Below are positions 8,512 to 17,316 of a stretch of 36,339 nucleotides of DNA, one piece after another. Position numbers and translations under genes: made by a program. How positions within the stretch are numbered: the stretch's first letter is position 1; each line of letters opens with the position of its first letter. The notes under the pieces were generated by a model. That model was not told the origin of the DNA and did not search any database. It saw only the letters and a program-made list of their open reading frames with translations. The stretch comes from Bifidobacteriaceae bacterium (GTDB taxonomy: Bacteria; Actinomycetota; Actinomycetes; Actinomycetales; WQXJ01). The DNA is taken from assembly GCA_031266115.1 (NCBI GenBank), contig JAISBQ010000253.1, positions 1-36,339 of the forward strand, read 5' to 3'.

Positions 8512-9783
8512 GTGACTGAGTACCTTCCACGAATTCTTGATGCCAGCCTCGCGGAAGTCCTTGCCTCACTGCCCGCCGTCGCCGTCGATGGCGCCAAAGC
8601 GGTGGGGAAGACCTCGACTGCCAGCCGCGTCGCACGTTCGCTGTTTGCCCTGGACAGCGAACCAACTGCGGCGAGCGTCCGTCTCGACCCCGCACTGCTC
8701 GCCCAGGCCGCCCACCCCGTGCTCATCGACGAATGGCAGCGTGTCCCATCCGTGTGGGACTGGGTGCGCCGTCAGGTCGATGCCAGTGCAGCCCCCGGGC
8801 AGTACATCCTGACCGGCAGCGCGGTTCCTCGTGGCGCCAGCGTTCACTCAGGCGCCGGAAGGATGGTTCGGCTGCAGATGCGACCGTTGTCGCTGGCGGA
8901 ACGCGGTATCGCCGAACCACGCCTTAGCGTCGCGGATCTCTTGATGCAGCCGGATGCCGCTATCCGCGCTCACACGGATGTCACACTGCGTGACTACGTC
9001 CGCGAGATCACGGCCTCAGGCTTTCCAGGAATCCGTGCCCACACGCCCACGAGCCGCCCACGGTTGCTGGACGGGTATATCGCGACGATCGTTGACCGTG
9101 AGGTTCCCGAGCAGGGCACGATGGTGCGTCGGCCTCAGGCACTGCGCAGCTGGTTGCGCGCTTATGCCAGAGCGACAGCAGGCACGGCGCGCTACGAGAA
9201 GATCCTCGATGCTGCCGTGCCCGAGCAGGGCGATAAGCCAGCCAAGAGCACGGCCGCCGCCTACCGTGACACGCTCGCCTCACTGTGGCTCCTGGATCCC
9301 GTGCCGGCGTGGACGCCCGAAGGGTCAGGGCTGAAGAGGCTCGGAAGGACGCCGAAGCATTTCCTCGTTGATCCGGCGATCGCCGCGCGCCTGCTGCGTC
9401 TGACTGAGGCGCGTCTGCTGACCGAGGCCGGACCGGTGCCGCTGGGGCCGCAAAAGGGGGCGATCCTCGGCCGCCTCTTCGAGGCACTCGTCGGTCTCAG
9501 CCTCCACACCTACGCGCTCAGCGCCGGCGCCGAACTATTCCACTTGCGAACCCATGATGGATCCCGCGAGATCGACTTCATCGTCGAGGGCGACGACGCC
9601 ATCATCGCCGTTGAGGTCAAGCTGTCTGCCACCCTCGACGATCACGACGTGCGCCACCTCAACTGGCTGGCCGGCGCGTATCGCGACCGCCCCGTCGCCA
9701 AGATCGTCGTCACCGCGGGGGAGTTCGCCTACCACCGCCCCGACGGCGTCCAGGTGGTCCCCGCCGCCCTCCTCGGACCGTAG
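8512..9783 (+). CDS. DUF4143-type AAA ATPase (ATP-binding protein)
   Basis: Walker A VDGAKAVGKTSTASRVA; LIDEWQRVPSVWDWVRRQVD; TGSAVPRG; C-terminal EIDFIVEGDDAIIAVEVKLS (PD-(D/E)xK-like). GTG start at 8512 with GGAGG 7 nt upstream; the ORF track starts at 8494. Confidence 0.88.
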   Translation: MTEYLPRILDASLAEVLASLPAVAVDGAKAVGKTSTASRVARSLFALDSEPTAASVRLDPALLAQAAHPVLIDEWQRVPSVWDWVRRQVDASAAPGQYILTGSAVPRGASVHSGAGRMVRLQMRPLSLAERGIAEPRLSVADLLMQPDAAIRAHTDVTLRDYVREITASGFPGIRAHTPTSRPRLLDGYIATIVDREVPEQGTMVRRPQALRSWLRAYARATAGTARYEKILDAAVPEQGDKPAKSTAAAYRDTLASLWLLDPVPAWTPEGSGLKRLGRTPKHFLVDPAIAARLLRLTEARLLTEAGPVPLGPQKGAILGRLFEALVGLSLHTYALSAGAELFHLRTHDGSREIDFIVEGDDAIIAVEVKLSATLDDHDVRHLNWLAGAYRDRPVAKIVVTAGEFAYHRPDGVQVVPAALLGP

Positions 9784-9861
9784 GGTGACCCGGCGCCCGG
9801 TTGTCGCCTGTGATCCGCTTTCCGATCAGGGCCAGCGCGCTTGGCGCAGGGGGCACACGAG

Positions 9862-9867
9862 TAGTCT
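9862..9867 (+). promoter_or_regulatory. Candidate -10 box TAGTCT, 6 nt before the GTG start of the HEPN-like gene (leaderless)
   Basis: TAGTCT-ggcccg-GTG; same geometry as at 18665 and 26822-26827. Confidence 0.45.
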
Positions 9868-9873
9868 GGCCCG

Positions 9874-10314
9874 GTGACCTCCACTCGCGTCCATGTCTCG
9901 TTCCGGGAGCTTCGCAGGGCGGTAAGGCACCATGAGGCCGCCGCAGCGCAGATCACGCCTCGCGGCAACCGCTCTGCGATGCTCCTTCTCTTCTACGCGA
10001 CCGAGTGCGCGCTCAAGGCAGTCGTGCTACGCCAAAGGAACGCCGCGTCGACCGAAGCGCTTGACGATTCACTTCGCAGTCACGATCTCGGTGCGCTGAC
10101 GAAGTCGTTGCGAGTCTCTGCCGAAGTTGGCCGCGATGTGGAGGCGACGTATGATCGTCGGGCCAATCAGGGGCGTCCCATGCCCAAGGTCTCGTTGGCT
10201 CGGACTCATGAGGTGTGGCGCTATGGCGCCAACCTGACCGACGACTCGAACGCTCGCGTGAAGGTCTTACTTGACCGGCTGAGGGATTGGGCCAGAAATG
10301 AGTTGTCGTTATGA
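9874..10314 (+). CDS. HEPN-domain-like small protein
   Basis: 146 aa, all-helical look; AMLLLFYATECALKAVVLRQRN ... SHDLGALTKSLRV ... HEVWRYGANL ... VKVLLDRLRDWARNEL, typical HEPN layout. Overlaps the next gene by 4 bp (ATGA). Confidence 0.65.
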   Translation: MTSTRVHVSFRELRRAVRHHEAAAAQITPRGNRSAMLLLFYATECALKAVVLRQRNAASTEALDDSLRSHDLGALTKSLRVSAEVGRDVEATYDRRANQGRPMPKVSLARTHEVWRYGANLTDDSNARVKVLLDRLRDWARNELSL

Positions 10315-13001
10315 CGCCGTCGCCTGAGCCGATCACCTTTCCCGATCACATCTTTACCTGGATCGACTTGGATGATCACATGGCTGCGCTGGCCTCAGAT
10401 GGCCTGTGGCCAAAGTGGCTGCACGAGTGGAGCGCATACTGGGACTCCGCCGAGATGACCGTTGAAGCGGACACTGAGCCGAACGTCATTGCGACGTGGT
10501 TGGAGGGTTCGCTTGGGCCTCTGTCGGTCCGTGCGGCGGCGCAGGGCGTCTATCAGGTTCGGCTCGACAGCCCACCTGACAGTCCCGGGCGCTGGCTTGA
10601 TCTTCGGATCGCCGAGGGCTCGCGCCCGGTTCCCGCTAGGGTTCCCCGCTGGGGGGTTTCCCGCATTACCTCCTCGTTGGCTGACCCGCTTCCCGAGCCG
10701 GGCGAGGCGTTCCCCGGGGGCGTTCAGGTGGTTGCGACCCACTCCTTCAAGGGAGGGGTTGGCAGGACGCTCCATGCCGTCGCTCTGGCCAAGGCGCTTG
10801 CGGAACGCACTGGCGTGCTCTTGGTGGACGCCGACCTTGAAGCACCGGGCATTTCGTGGATGCGCCCCGGCTCCGCGAGCCAGTCCGACTTCAGCTTCGA
10901 GGACTATCTCGCCATCCTCCACGCCAGCCCCACTGGCTCCTTCGACGAGGCTGTGGCCATAGCGCTGCCCTACCTTGCTGGACAGTCAGTGGGAGGCATC
11001 ACCGTCCTGCCGACCCGCCGAGACCTCGCCCGTCTACGTCCCCCACTTCTGGAGCCACTCAATCTGGTTCAGGGAGCATCGAATCCCTACCGCCTGACCG
11101 AGTCGATCGCTGCCCTCGCCGACGCACTGGGGGCGAAAGTGGCGATTGTCGATCTGCGTGCGGGTATCAGCGAACTGTCCTCACCGATACTCCTCGATCG
11201 CCGTGTGCAAAAGCTGCTTGTCACCAGTGCCAGCGCACAATCGCTGGCCGGCACCCGAATGGTCGTGCGCCAACTCTCACGGCTAGCACCGCTCCGCTCG
11301 GACGATCCGCTGCCCAAACTCCTCGTGACACAGTATCGGGAACGAGAAACCGAAGCCCTTGAGTACGAGCTTGGTCCCGTTGTCGAAGAACTCGGCCATA
11401 TGCGCTTTACGGGGGACGACGATTTGTCCGATGCCGCGGCGATTGGTCTTGCACTCGAACCGCTCATGAGCCCTTTCAGAGAGGACCTCCTGCAACTCCC
11501 TGAGCGCTGGACTCATGTCCTGATCCGGATCCAAAAAGTCGGCTTGTCCAGCGTCATGGACCAGTTCGCCGAGGATCTAGCCAGCAGCCTAGATTCGTCG
11601 GATGAGACGCTATCCACGGTACAGATACTCGATCAGAAAGATCGTCGACAGGCACTAGCTGATCACGCCGACAAGCTCGTCCATGCAGAAGGTGAGACGG
11701 GCGATGGGTTCCTCGCCACCACGTCGCTGCGTCGCCTGGTCAATGCGCATCGGGAACAGCTTCCGCTATGTTTGGTCGTCGGGAAGAAGGGTGCTGGTAA
11801 GACCTTTGCCCAGCTCCAGATGATTTATGCGGGAGACTGGCGGGCCTATGCTCGCCTTGTCCTTCCAGGGTCATCCGCAAGAGATGCGACCGTTGTCCCT
11901 GTACTGACATCTGCAAACTTGGGAGATGCAACACGACATCGAATCGACGAGGCAAACCCGGACAGGAATGTGCTTGATCGCGTATCGCGTGCGCGCGAAA
12001 CGATCGGCGACTATCTTTCTACAGAAGCCTCCGAGGCCGATTGGCGTAGACGGTGGCTTACCCTCTTGGCCCGCTCAATCGATTGTGGCGATGTCGACGA
12101 GGCTGATGTCGAGTCAAGATTTCCCGACATCGTGAAAGGCCGACGTGTCGTCTTTGTTATCGATGGCATTGAAGATGCGTTCCAAGAAGTCGAGGATGAG
12201 CCTCAACAGCAGCAAGGACTTCGTGCCCTCATCACCGGAACACTCGACTGGCTGCGCCGCCTTCCCGGCGGACAAGTGGGGCTGATCGTCTTTGTGCGTG
12301 AAGATCAGGTCCGCGCCGCCTTCAAGCAGAACTCCGATCAGCTACTGGCTAGATATCAGGACTATGCGCTGTCGTGGGACCGTGAAGAAGCTGTGCGGTT
12401 GGCCTATTGGATCACGCAAGTCGCTGACCGCAATCCTAAGACTCTGACCTCAGAAGAGTCGGAGCTGATCCAACGCAAGACGTTGGAGGACCTCACAGGG
12501 GATATGCTTCCTATCTGGGGTGAGAAGATGGGAACGACCAAGTCGAGGAAGGCCAGGTCGCTGAAATGGGTATTGGCCGTCCTATCAGATTTCAATGGTG
12601 ACATTCAGGCTCGGGACGTGGTTCGCTTCTTGGCTGAGGCCGCGGACGCATCGGCGAAAGAAAGAGGATGGGCAGATCGCATCTTGACACCCGGCGGAAT
12701 GCGACGCGCAGTGAAACCCTGTGGTGATATGAAGATCCGCGAGATTAATGAAGAGATGCCAAAGGCGCGTAAGGCACTGGCGCAACTCGGGGCTATCCCT
12801 CAAAATGACCGGAAGATACCATTGGCAGTGAACCTTTATCTGGCCGCTGACCAGGTCGCGCTGTTGAAGGACGTGGGGCTAATCTGGACCAACGAGGAGG
12901 GCATGTGGATGACCGAGTTGGTCAGGGAGGGTCTGGGCTTTAGGTCATCGGGTCGCGGACTCCCGCGGGTGCTGGGGGTCGCGGAGCAGGCCGGCCGCTG
13001 A
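10311..13001 (+). CDS. KGGVGR-motif variant (ParA/MinD-like) ATPase fused to a second STAND/AAA-like P-loop NTPase domain
   Basis: First P-loop THSFKGGVGRTLHAVALAKALAERTGVLLVDADLEAPG (KGGVGRT at 10749-10769), then VAIVDLRAGISELSSPILLDRR; second Walker A LVVGKKGAGKTFAQL (11781-11804) with Walker B RRVVFVIDGIED. Confidence 0.85.
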   Translation: MTPSPEPITFPDHIFTWIDLDDHMAALASDGLWPKWLHEWSAYWDSAEMTVEADTEPNVIATWLEGSLGPLSVRAAAQGVYQVRLDSPPDSPGRWLDLRIAEGSRPVPARVPRWGVSRITSSLADPLPEPGEAFPGGVQVVATHSFKGGVGRTLHAVALAKALAERTGVLLVDADLEAPGISWMRPGSASQSDFSFEDYLAILHASPTGSFDEAVAIALPYLAGQSVGGITVLPTRRDLARLRPPLLEPLNLVQGASNPYRLTESIAALADALGAKVAIVDLRAGISELSSPILLDRRVQKLLVTSASAQSLAGTRMVVRQLSRLAPLRSDDPLPKLLVTQYRERETEALEYELGPVVEELGHMRFTGDDDLSDAAAIGLALEPLMSPFREDLLQLPERWTHVLIRIQKVGLSSVMDQFAEDLASSLDSSDETLSTVQILDQKDRRQALADHADKLVHAEGETGDGFLATTSLRRLVNAHREQLPLCLVVGKKGAGKTFAQLQMIYAGDWRAYARLVLPGSSARDATVVPVLTSANLGDATRHRIDEANPDRNVLDRVSRARETIGDYLSTEASEADWRRRWLTLLARSIDCGDVDEADVESRFPDIVKGRRVVFVIDGIEDAFQEVEDEPQQQQGLRALITGTLDWLRRLPGGQVGLIVFVREDQVRAAFKQNSDQLLARYQDYALSWDREEAVRLAYWITQVADRNPKTLTSEESELIQRKTLEDLTGDMLPIWGEKMGTTKSRKARSLKWVLAVLSDFNGDIQARDVVRFLAEAADASAKERGWADRILTPGGMRRAVKPCGDMKIREINEEMPKARKALAQLGAIPQNDRKIPLAVNLYLAADQVALLKDVGLIWTNEEGMWMTELVREGLGFRSSGRGLPRVLGVAEQAGR

Positions 13002-13055
13002 TCATTGGGGCGGGCGACCGCCGACAAAGTCGCGTCTTGACCCGCGAGGACGCGC

Positions 13056-14060
13056 TCACACTCGCGGCGGGGCAACCTGCGAGGCGGATTCCTGATCCTG
13101 GGCCTCGCCAGCGGCCGGGGCGTACTGCATCTGCTTGATCCGCTCCAGCGCGTCCTCCAGCAGGGCACGGTTGGAGCGTTGCAGATCGGCAATCACGAGC
13201 AGTGCGAAGCACAGCAACGACCCGGTGAGCATCGCCGTACCGAAGACCAGGGATTGGATATGGCCGTCTGGGGATCCGGTCACCCAATAGTACAAGAACC
13301 GCGCAAAGGGCAAGAGCCCAGCAACTCCCAGCACGGCACCTATGGTGGCGAACACCATGTACGGCTTGTACATGACATAGGAACGGGCAATGGCTTGTCC
13401 GGACTTCACCATGTGTTGCCCAATGTTCTTGAACAACCGCGATTCGCGTGTCTTCGGATTCGTCGTGATGGGAATGCTCGCGATCCGCAAACGCTTGTTC
13501 CCCGCCTGGATGATGGTCTCCATGCAGTAGCTGAACCTGGTGATGATGTTGAGTCGCATCAGGGCGCCGCGAGAATAGGCGCGAAATCCGCTGGCGGCAT
13601 CGGGCAACGCGGTCCCGGCGGCCGCATTGACCACGTAACTCCCAATCCTCTGCATCGCCTTCTTCACGGGCGAAAAGTGGGAGATGGTCGCAGTTTGGCG
13701 ATCCCCAACCACACGCTCGGCCTGACCCCTCAGTATCGGCTGAATCAGATCGCCGATCCTCGCCTGCGGATATTGGTCGTCTCCGTCGGTGTTGACCACG
13801 ATGTCGGCCCCGTGGGCGAGAGCGTAATCCACGCCGTCGCGAAAGGCTCGCGCCAGACCCATGGTGCTGGTGTGGCGAACAACGTGGACCACGCCGAGAT
13901 TCCGGGCCACCTCGGCCGTCCGGTCAGTCGAGCCATCGTCGATCACCAGAATTTCCACCGTGTCCACGCCGTCGATGCGCCGGGGGATGGTGGCCAGCAC
14001 GTGCGGCAGAGTCGCCTCCTCGTTGAGGCATGGGATCTGAACAAAGAGCTTCATCGGCAT
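13056..14060 (-). CDS. Glycosyltransferase family 2, polyprenyl-phosphate sugar transferase-like, with C-terminal TM helices
   Basis: MKLFVQIPCLNEEATLPHVLATIP...EILVIDDGSTDRTAEVA...NTDGDDQYP; C-terminal hydrophobic helices and coiled-coil-like QRSNRALLEDALERIKQMQ. Confidence 0.88.
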   Translation of the reverse strand: MPMKLFVQIPCLNEEATLPHVLATIPRRIDGVDTVEILVIDDGSTDRTAEVARNLGVVHVVRHTSTMGLARAFRDGVDYALAHGADIVVNTDGDDQYPQARIGDLIQPILRGQAERVVGDRQTATISHFSPVKKAMQRIGSYVVNAAAGTALPDAASGFRAYSRGALMRLNIITRFSYCMETIIQAGNKRLRIASIPITTNPKTRESRLFKNIGQHMVKSGQAIARSYVMYKPYMVFATIGAVLGVAGLLPFARFLYYWVTGSPDGHIQSLVFGTAMLTGSLLCFALLVIADLQRSNRALLEDALERIKQMQYAPAAGEAQDQESASQVAPPRV

Positions 14061-14134
14061 TCCTGGTGTGGGTTTGACCCGGCAAGTCTAGGGCGGCGCT
14101 GCGGGCCGCGCCATCGCCCGCCGCCCTCGGGCGG

Positions 14135-15352
14135 TCAGCGGGTCCGGGCGAGCTGGTCGAGGACGAGACCAGCAACCTGGTCTGCACACGGGCGATCACC
14201 CGGGCGAACGCCCTCGCCGGGCACAGTGATCCACTCCCGCGCGAAAGCACGAGCGTCCTCCTCGGTACTTGCCCCACCGACGATGGCGTCCATCAGCTCA
14301 CCCGGATCGCTCACCACCGGGAACGGAGTCTCGCGGGCGATGTCGGTGTACAGGCCGCGGTCCCGTCGGTACGCCTCCAGGTCCGGGGCGAAGAAGTAGC
14401 AGGGCACGCCGAGCAGTGCCGCCTCGAACACCGCCGAGGAATAGTCGGTGGCGAATGCCGAGGCCACCGAGGCCAGCTCGGCCGTCGTGAACCCGTCGGC
14501 GCTGCGGACTCCGCGGACGGCGGGCGCCAACGGGTGCCGCGAGTGGATCAGGGTCAACCCTCGGCTCGCCGCAGCGCGGGCCAAGGCGGCGACATCGGGC
14601 GGAGTGGATCGGCCCGGGCGGTGAGTGGGGGCATAGAGGACTATCGTGCGTCCCTCCAGGTCGGGGTAGGCCGCCAGGATGCGCCGGCGCACGGACTCAC
14701 GCGCGCGGGGGTCAAGGAGCAGATCCACCCGTGGTAGGGGGGCGATCGCGATCCGCTCACGCACAACACGGAACGCCGAGGCATATGGGTCGCGACACCG
14801 TTCGGAACTCACGAGCACCATGTCATAGCCCCGATGCATCCTCCCGGCCTCGGCGATGGCGCGAGATCGGCCGTCCGGCATCCCCACGGCATCCCATCCG
14901 AACCACTTCAACGCCCCCAACGCGTGCCACAGCTGGACCGTGCGCAGGCGCTGTCCCCAGCTCACGCCGGATACGACGGGCGAATACGTGTCCACCACCA
15001 CCACTCGTGCGGTCGCCGCGAGACGCAGTTGGGCCAGGGTGCCCGCCGAGAACCGCAGCCATCCCCGCAGACCTGGGGTTTGGAAACGGGCATCGACCAT
15101 CACGTCGAGCCTCGGATCCCGCCGCCACAAGGCCTCACGCAGGAGGCGAAAGTCTTCCGGCTCCCCGACCTGTTCGCGCGATAGCATCACCACCCGCCGC
15201 CGTGGCCGACACCCCACGCGAACCATCCAGCCCGCTGCCTGGAGACCGACCTGCATGAGCCGCGCAGGCACAACGCTCCCGGCTACGCGCATACGCTGCC
15301 GCAGCCCCCGCGCGGCTCTGGCTCTCCCGTGAGCCACGCCCCGACCCCTCAC
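14135..15352 (-). CDS. CDP-glycerol glycerophosphotransferase-like protein
   Basis: TVQLWHALGALKWFGWDAVG...TIVLYAPTHRPG...LIHSRHPLAP...FATDYSSAVFEAALLGVPCYFFAPDLEAYRRDRGLY. Confidence 0.85.
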   Translation of the reverse strand: MRGRGVAHGRARAARGLRQRMRVAGSVVPARLMQVGLQAAGWMVRVGCRPRRRVVMLSREQVGEPEDFRLLREALWRRDPRLDVMVDARFQTPGLRGWLRFSAGTLAQLRLAATARVVVVDTYSPVVSGVSWGQRLRTVQLWHALGALKWFGWDAVGMPDGRSRAIAEAGRMHRGYDMVLVSSERCRDPYASAFRVVRERIAIAPLPRVDLLLDPRARESVRRRILAAYPDLEGRTIVLYAPTHRPGRSTPPDVAALARAAASRGLTLIHSRHPLAPAVRGVRSADGFTTAELASVASAFATDYSSAVFEAALLGVPCYFFAPDLEAYRRDRGLYTDIARETPFPVVSDPGELMDAIVGGASTEEDARAFAREWITVPGEGVRPGDRPCADQVAGLVLDQLARTR

Positions 15353-16707
15353 CGTTCACCCCCGATGGGCGCACCCGCCAGGATCAGGCGTTCGGTGATC
15401 CGCCGGGTCGAACGCCCATCGCAAGCGGAGGCGAACTCGGCGAGAAAAGGCGCCAGGACGTCATCGTCCATGGTGGCGGACCTGATCGCCGCCGCCAAGC
15501 CACGCGATTCAGCGACCACCGGCCCGATGAGATACCGCTCGAACGGCCGGTAGAAGTCGCGGCTCACCGTGTATTCATCCAGGTCAGGCGCAAAAAACAC
15601 GATGGGCCGCCGCAACAGAGCGGCCTCGAAGATCGACGAGGAGTAGTCGGTCACCAGGGCGTCGGCGGCGATGAGCAACTCCGTCATCTCGCGTTCATCG
15701 GTGACGTCAATCAAGCCCGGCACTCGCGCCTCGGGCGCGAGTGACCCGACAAAGGGATGCATCTTGACCACGAGCGTCCACTCGGGGGCAAGATCCCGGA
15801 CCAGGCCGGCCCAGTCCACCCAGGACGCGTCGTAGTGGGCGGTCCGCTCCCCGTGGCCCCGGAACGTCGGCGCGAACAGGACAATCTTCGAGCCGGCCGC
15901 CACGCCGAATCGTGCGCGGACGCGAGCGCGGGTGGCGGCGACGGCATCGGTGTCGAAGAAGGCGTCGGTGCGCGGCACGCCCAGCGCATGCACCCGCGTG
16001 CGGGGAATCCCGAAGGACTCGGCGACGTCGGCGCGGACGCCCTCGGCGCTGGCGGTCGCCCAGGTGTAGTTGCGGTGGATGCGCGAACCCGGCACCGGGC
16101 CGCCCGGCAGACCCGCCCGCGAATGACCAACCCGCTTGAAGGCGCCCACGGCATGCCACACCTGGCCGAGCTCGGTCTCGGGACGCAGGGTGACGTGGTA
16201 GATCATCGGGTAGAAATCGTCGAGGACTATCACGCGGCTGCGCGCCATCACCGCAGGCAAGCCCAACGCCTGACGTAGCGAGCGCAACCCTCGGCCCGAC
16301 GCCCGCAACACCGGGACCACCCGCGTCGACGGAGACTGCCTGGCGATCTCGTCGCGCAGATCGGCGAGGTTCCCGGTGAGCTCGCCGCGTGAATCGGACA
16401 GGAACGCCACCTGCCGCGGGTCCACCTGAATGAGGCGCCGGGCGAACGCGTAGGCGGCGATGTAGTACCAGTAGCGCCACCGTGCGGCGAACAGACTCCG
16501 GCGGACGATGGCGCGCACCACCTGCGCCGGACCCATCCGGATGGCGCGGGCGGCCAGGTGCCCTACGCTCTCGTGACGCTCATCGTCACCGGGGCGACGT
16601 CGCCGTGCTCCCATGCGCCGCAGCATCCCTTCTGTCGTGCCGTCGATACCCCACGCCGGCCCCACCCTACTTGGCTGGATGGTCGCTCCGTTCGCCCGCG
16701 GGCCCAC
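15349..16707 (-). CDS. CDP-glycerol glycerophosphotransferase-like protein
   Basis: GQVWHAVGAFKRVGHSRAG...KIVLFAPTFRGHG...LVVKMHPFV...ALVTDYSSSIFEAALLRRPIVFFAPDLDEY. 4-bp ATGA overlap with the downstream paralogue; exact start uncertain. Confidence 0.85.
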   Translation of the reverse strand: MGPRANGATIQPSRVGPAWGIDGTTEGMLRRMGARRRRPGDDERHESVGHLAARAIRMGPAQVVRAIVRRSLFAARWRYWYYIAAYAFARRLIQVDPRQVAFLSDSRGELTGNLADLRDEIARQSPSTRVVPVLRASGRGLRSLRQALGLPAVMARSRVIVLDDFYPMIYHVTLRPETELGQVWHAVGAFKRVGHSRAGLPGGPVPGSRIHRNYTWATASAEGVRADVAESFGIPRTRVHALGVPRTDAFFDTDAVAATRARVRARFGVAAGSKIVLFAPTFRGHGERTAHYDASWVDWAGLVRDLAPEWTLVVKMHPFVGSLAPEARVPGLIDVTDEREMTELLIAADALVTDYSSSIFEAALLRRPIVFFAPDLDEYTVSRDFYRPFERYLIGPVVAESRGLAAAIRSATMDDDVLAPFLAEFASACDGRSTRRITERLILAGAPIGGER

Positions 16708-16774
16708 GCGATGTCGGAAGTCGTTGACCCGTGGGCTGGTACGGACGGATGAGGCGTCCGAGGCGGATGTGACG

Positions 16775-16844
16775 CGAGTTTCACCTGTGCGGGCTGAAAC
16801 TGGCCGGTGGTGTCTGGGGTGGCCCTCAAACCTGAAACTGGGCG
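16775..16844. repeat. Palindromic element, longer diverged copy (70 bp)
   Basis: CGAGTTTCACCTGTGCGGGCTGAAACTGGCC...CCCTCAAACCTGAAACTGGGCG, aligning to the element at 22539 at both ends. Confidence 0.65.
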
Positions 16845-16893
16845 ACGAGGACAGGCCAGAGATCGGGTCTCAGGGGGAGGGGTCGTGGGAGCG

Positions 16894-17061
16894 CATCGAG
16901 ATTGCGGAATACCAGGCTCCACAGGGGTGTCACCGGATCGAGATTGTCGAATACCAGGGTCCGATGCCGAAAACCGGGCCCCAGGGGCGGCGGAAGCCTG
17001 GTATCCGACAATGTCGATCTCGCCCGAGGGTTCCGGAACCTGGTATTCGACACTCTCGATG
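16894..17061. repeat. Nested inverted array of four 27-28 bp repeats (consensus ATCGAGATTGTCGAATACCAGGNTCC)
   Basis: R1 16894-16920 CATCGAGATTGCGGAATACCAGGCTCC; R2 16936-16962 GATCGAGATTGTCGAATACCAGGGTCC; R3 16992-17019 GGAAGCCTGGTATCCGACAATGTCGATC (inverted); R4 17035-17061 GGAACCTGGTATTCGACACTCTCGATG (inverted). Confidence 0.85.
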
Positions 17062-17187
17062 CCCACACGATCGCCCAGCAGGGCCACGACCTCCACACAC
17101 CGGGCCATCCCCGCGTGCCCCTCGCGATACCCCCTCCCCGACCCGCCTGCTGCGACCCCTCAGCCCCCGTCTACCGGTCTCCGGATG

Positions 17188-17248
17188 GCCGAGTTTCGCC
17201 TTTCCGGGCCGAAACCGGCCGATCTGGCCCGCAAACCTGAAAAACTTG
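17188..17248. repeat. Palindromic element, copy with degenerate right arm
   Basis: GCCGAGTTTCGCCTTTCCGGGCCGAAACCGGCCGATCTGGCCCGCAAACCTGAAAAACTTG; 61 bp by alignment to 22539-22599. Confidence 0.65.
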
Positions 17249-17316
17249 ATGGTTTGGTGGAGTGCTGGGGGGATGCCCCTTGTTCGCCCGCGGCGCCGTG
17301 GTGTCCTCGGCGCTGG

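Noticed and set aside
16894-17061. CRISPR array
   Set aside because: Repeats are in opposite orientations with short unequal gaps and no cas genes.
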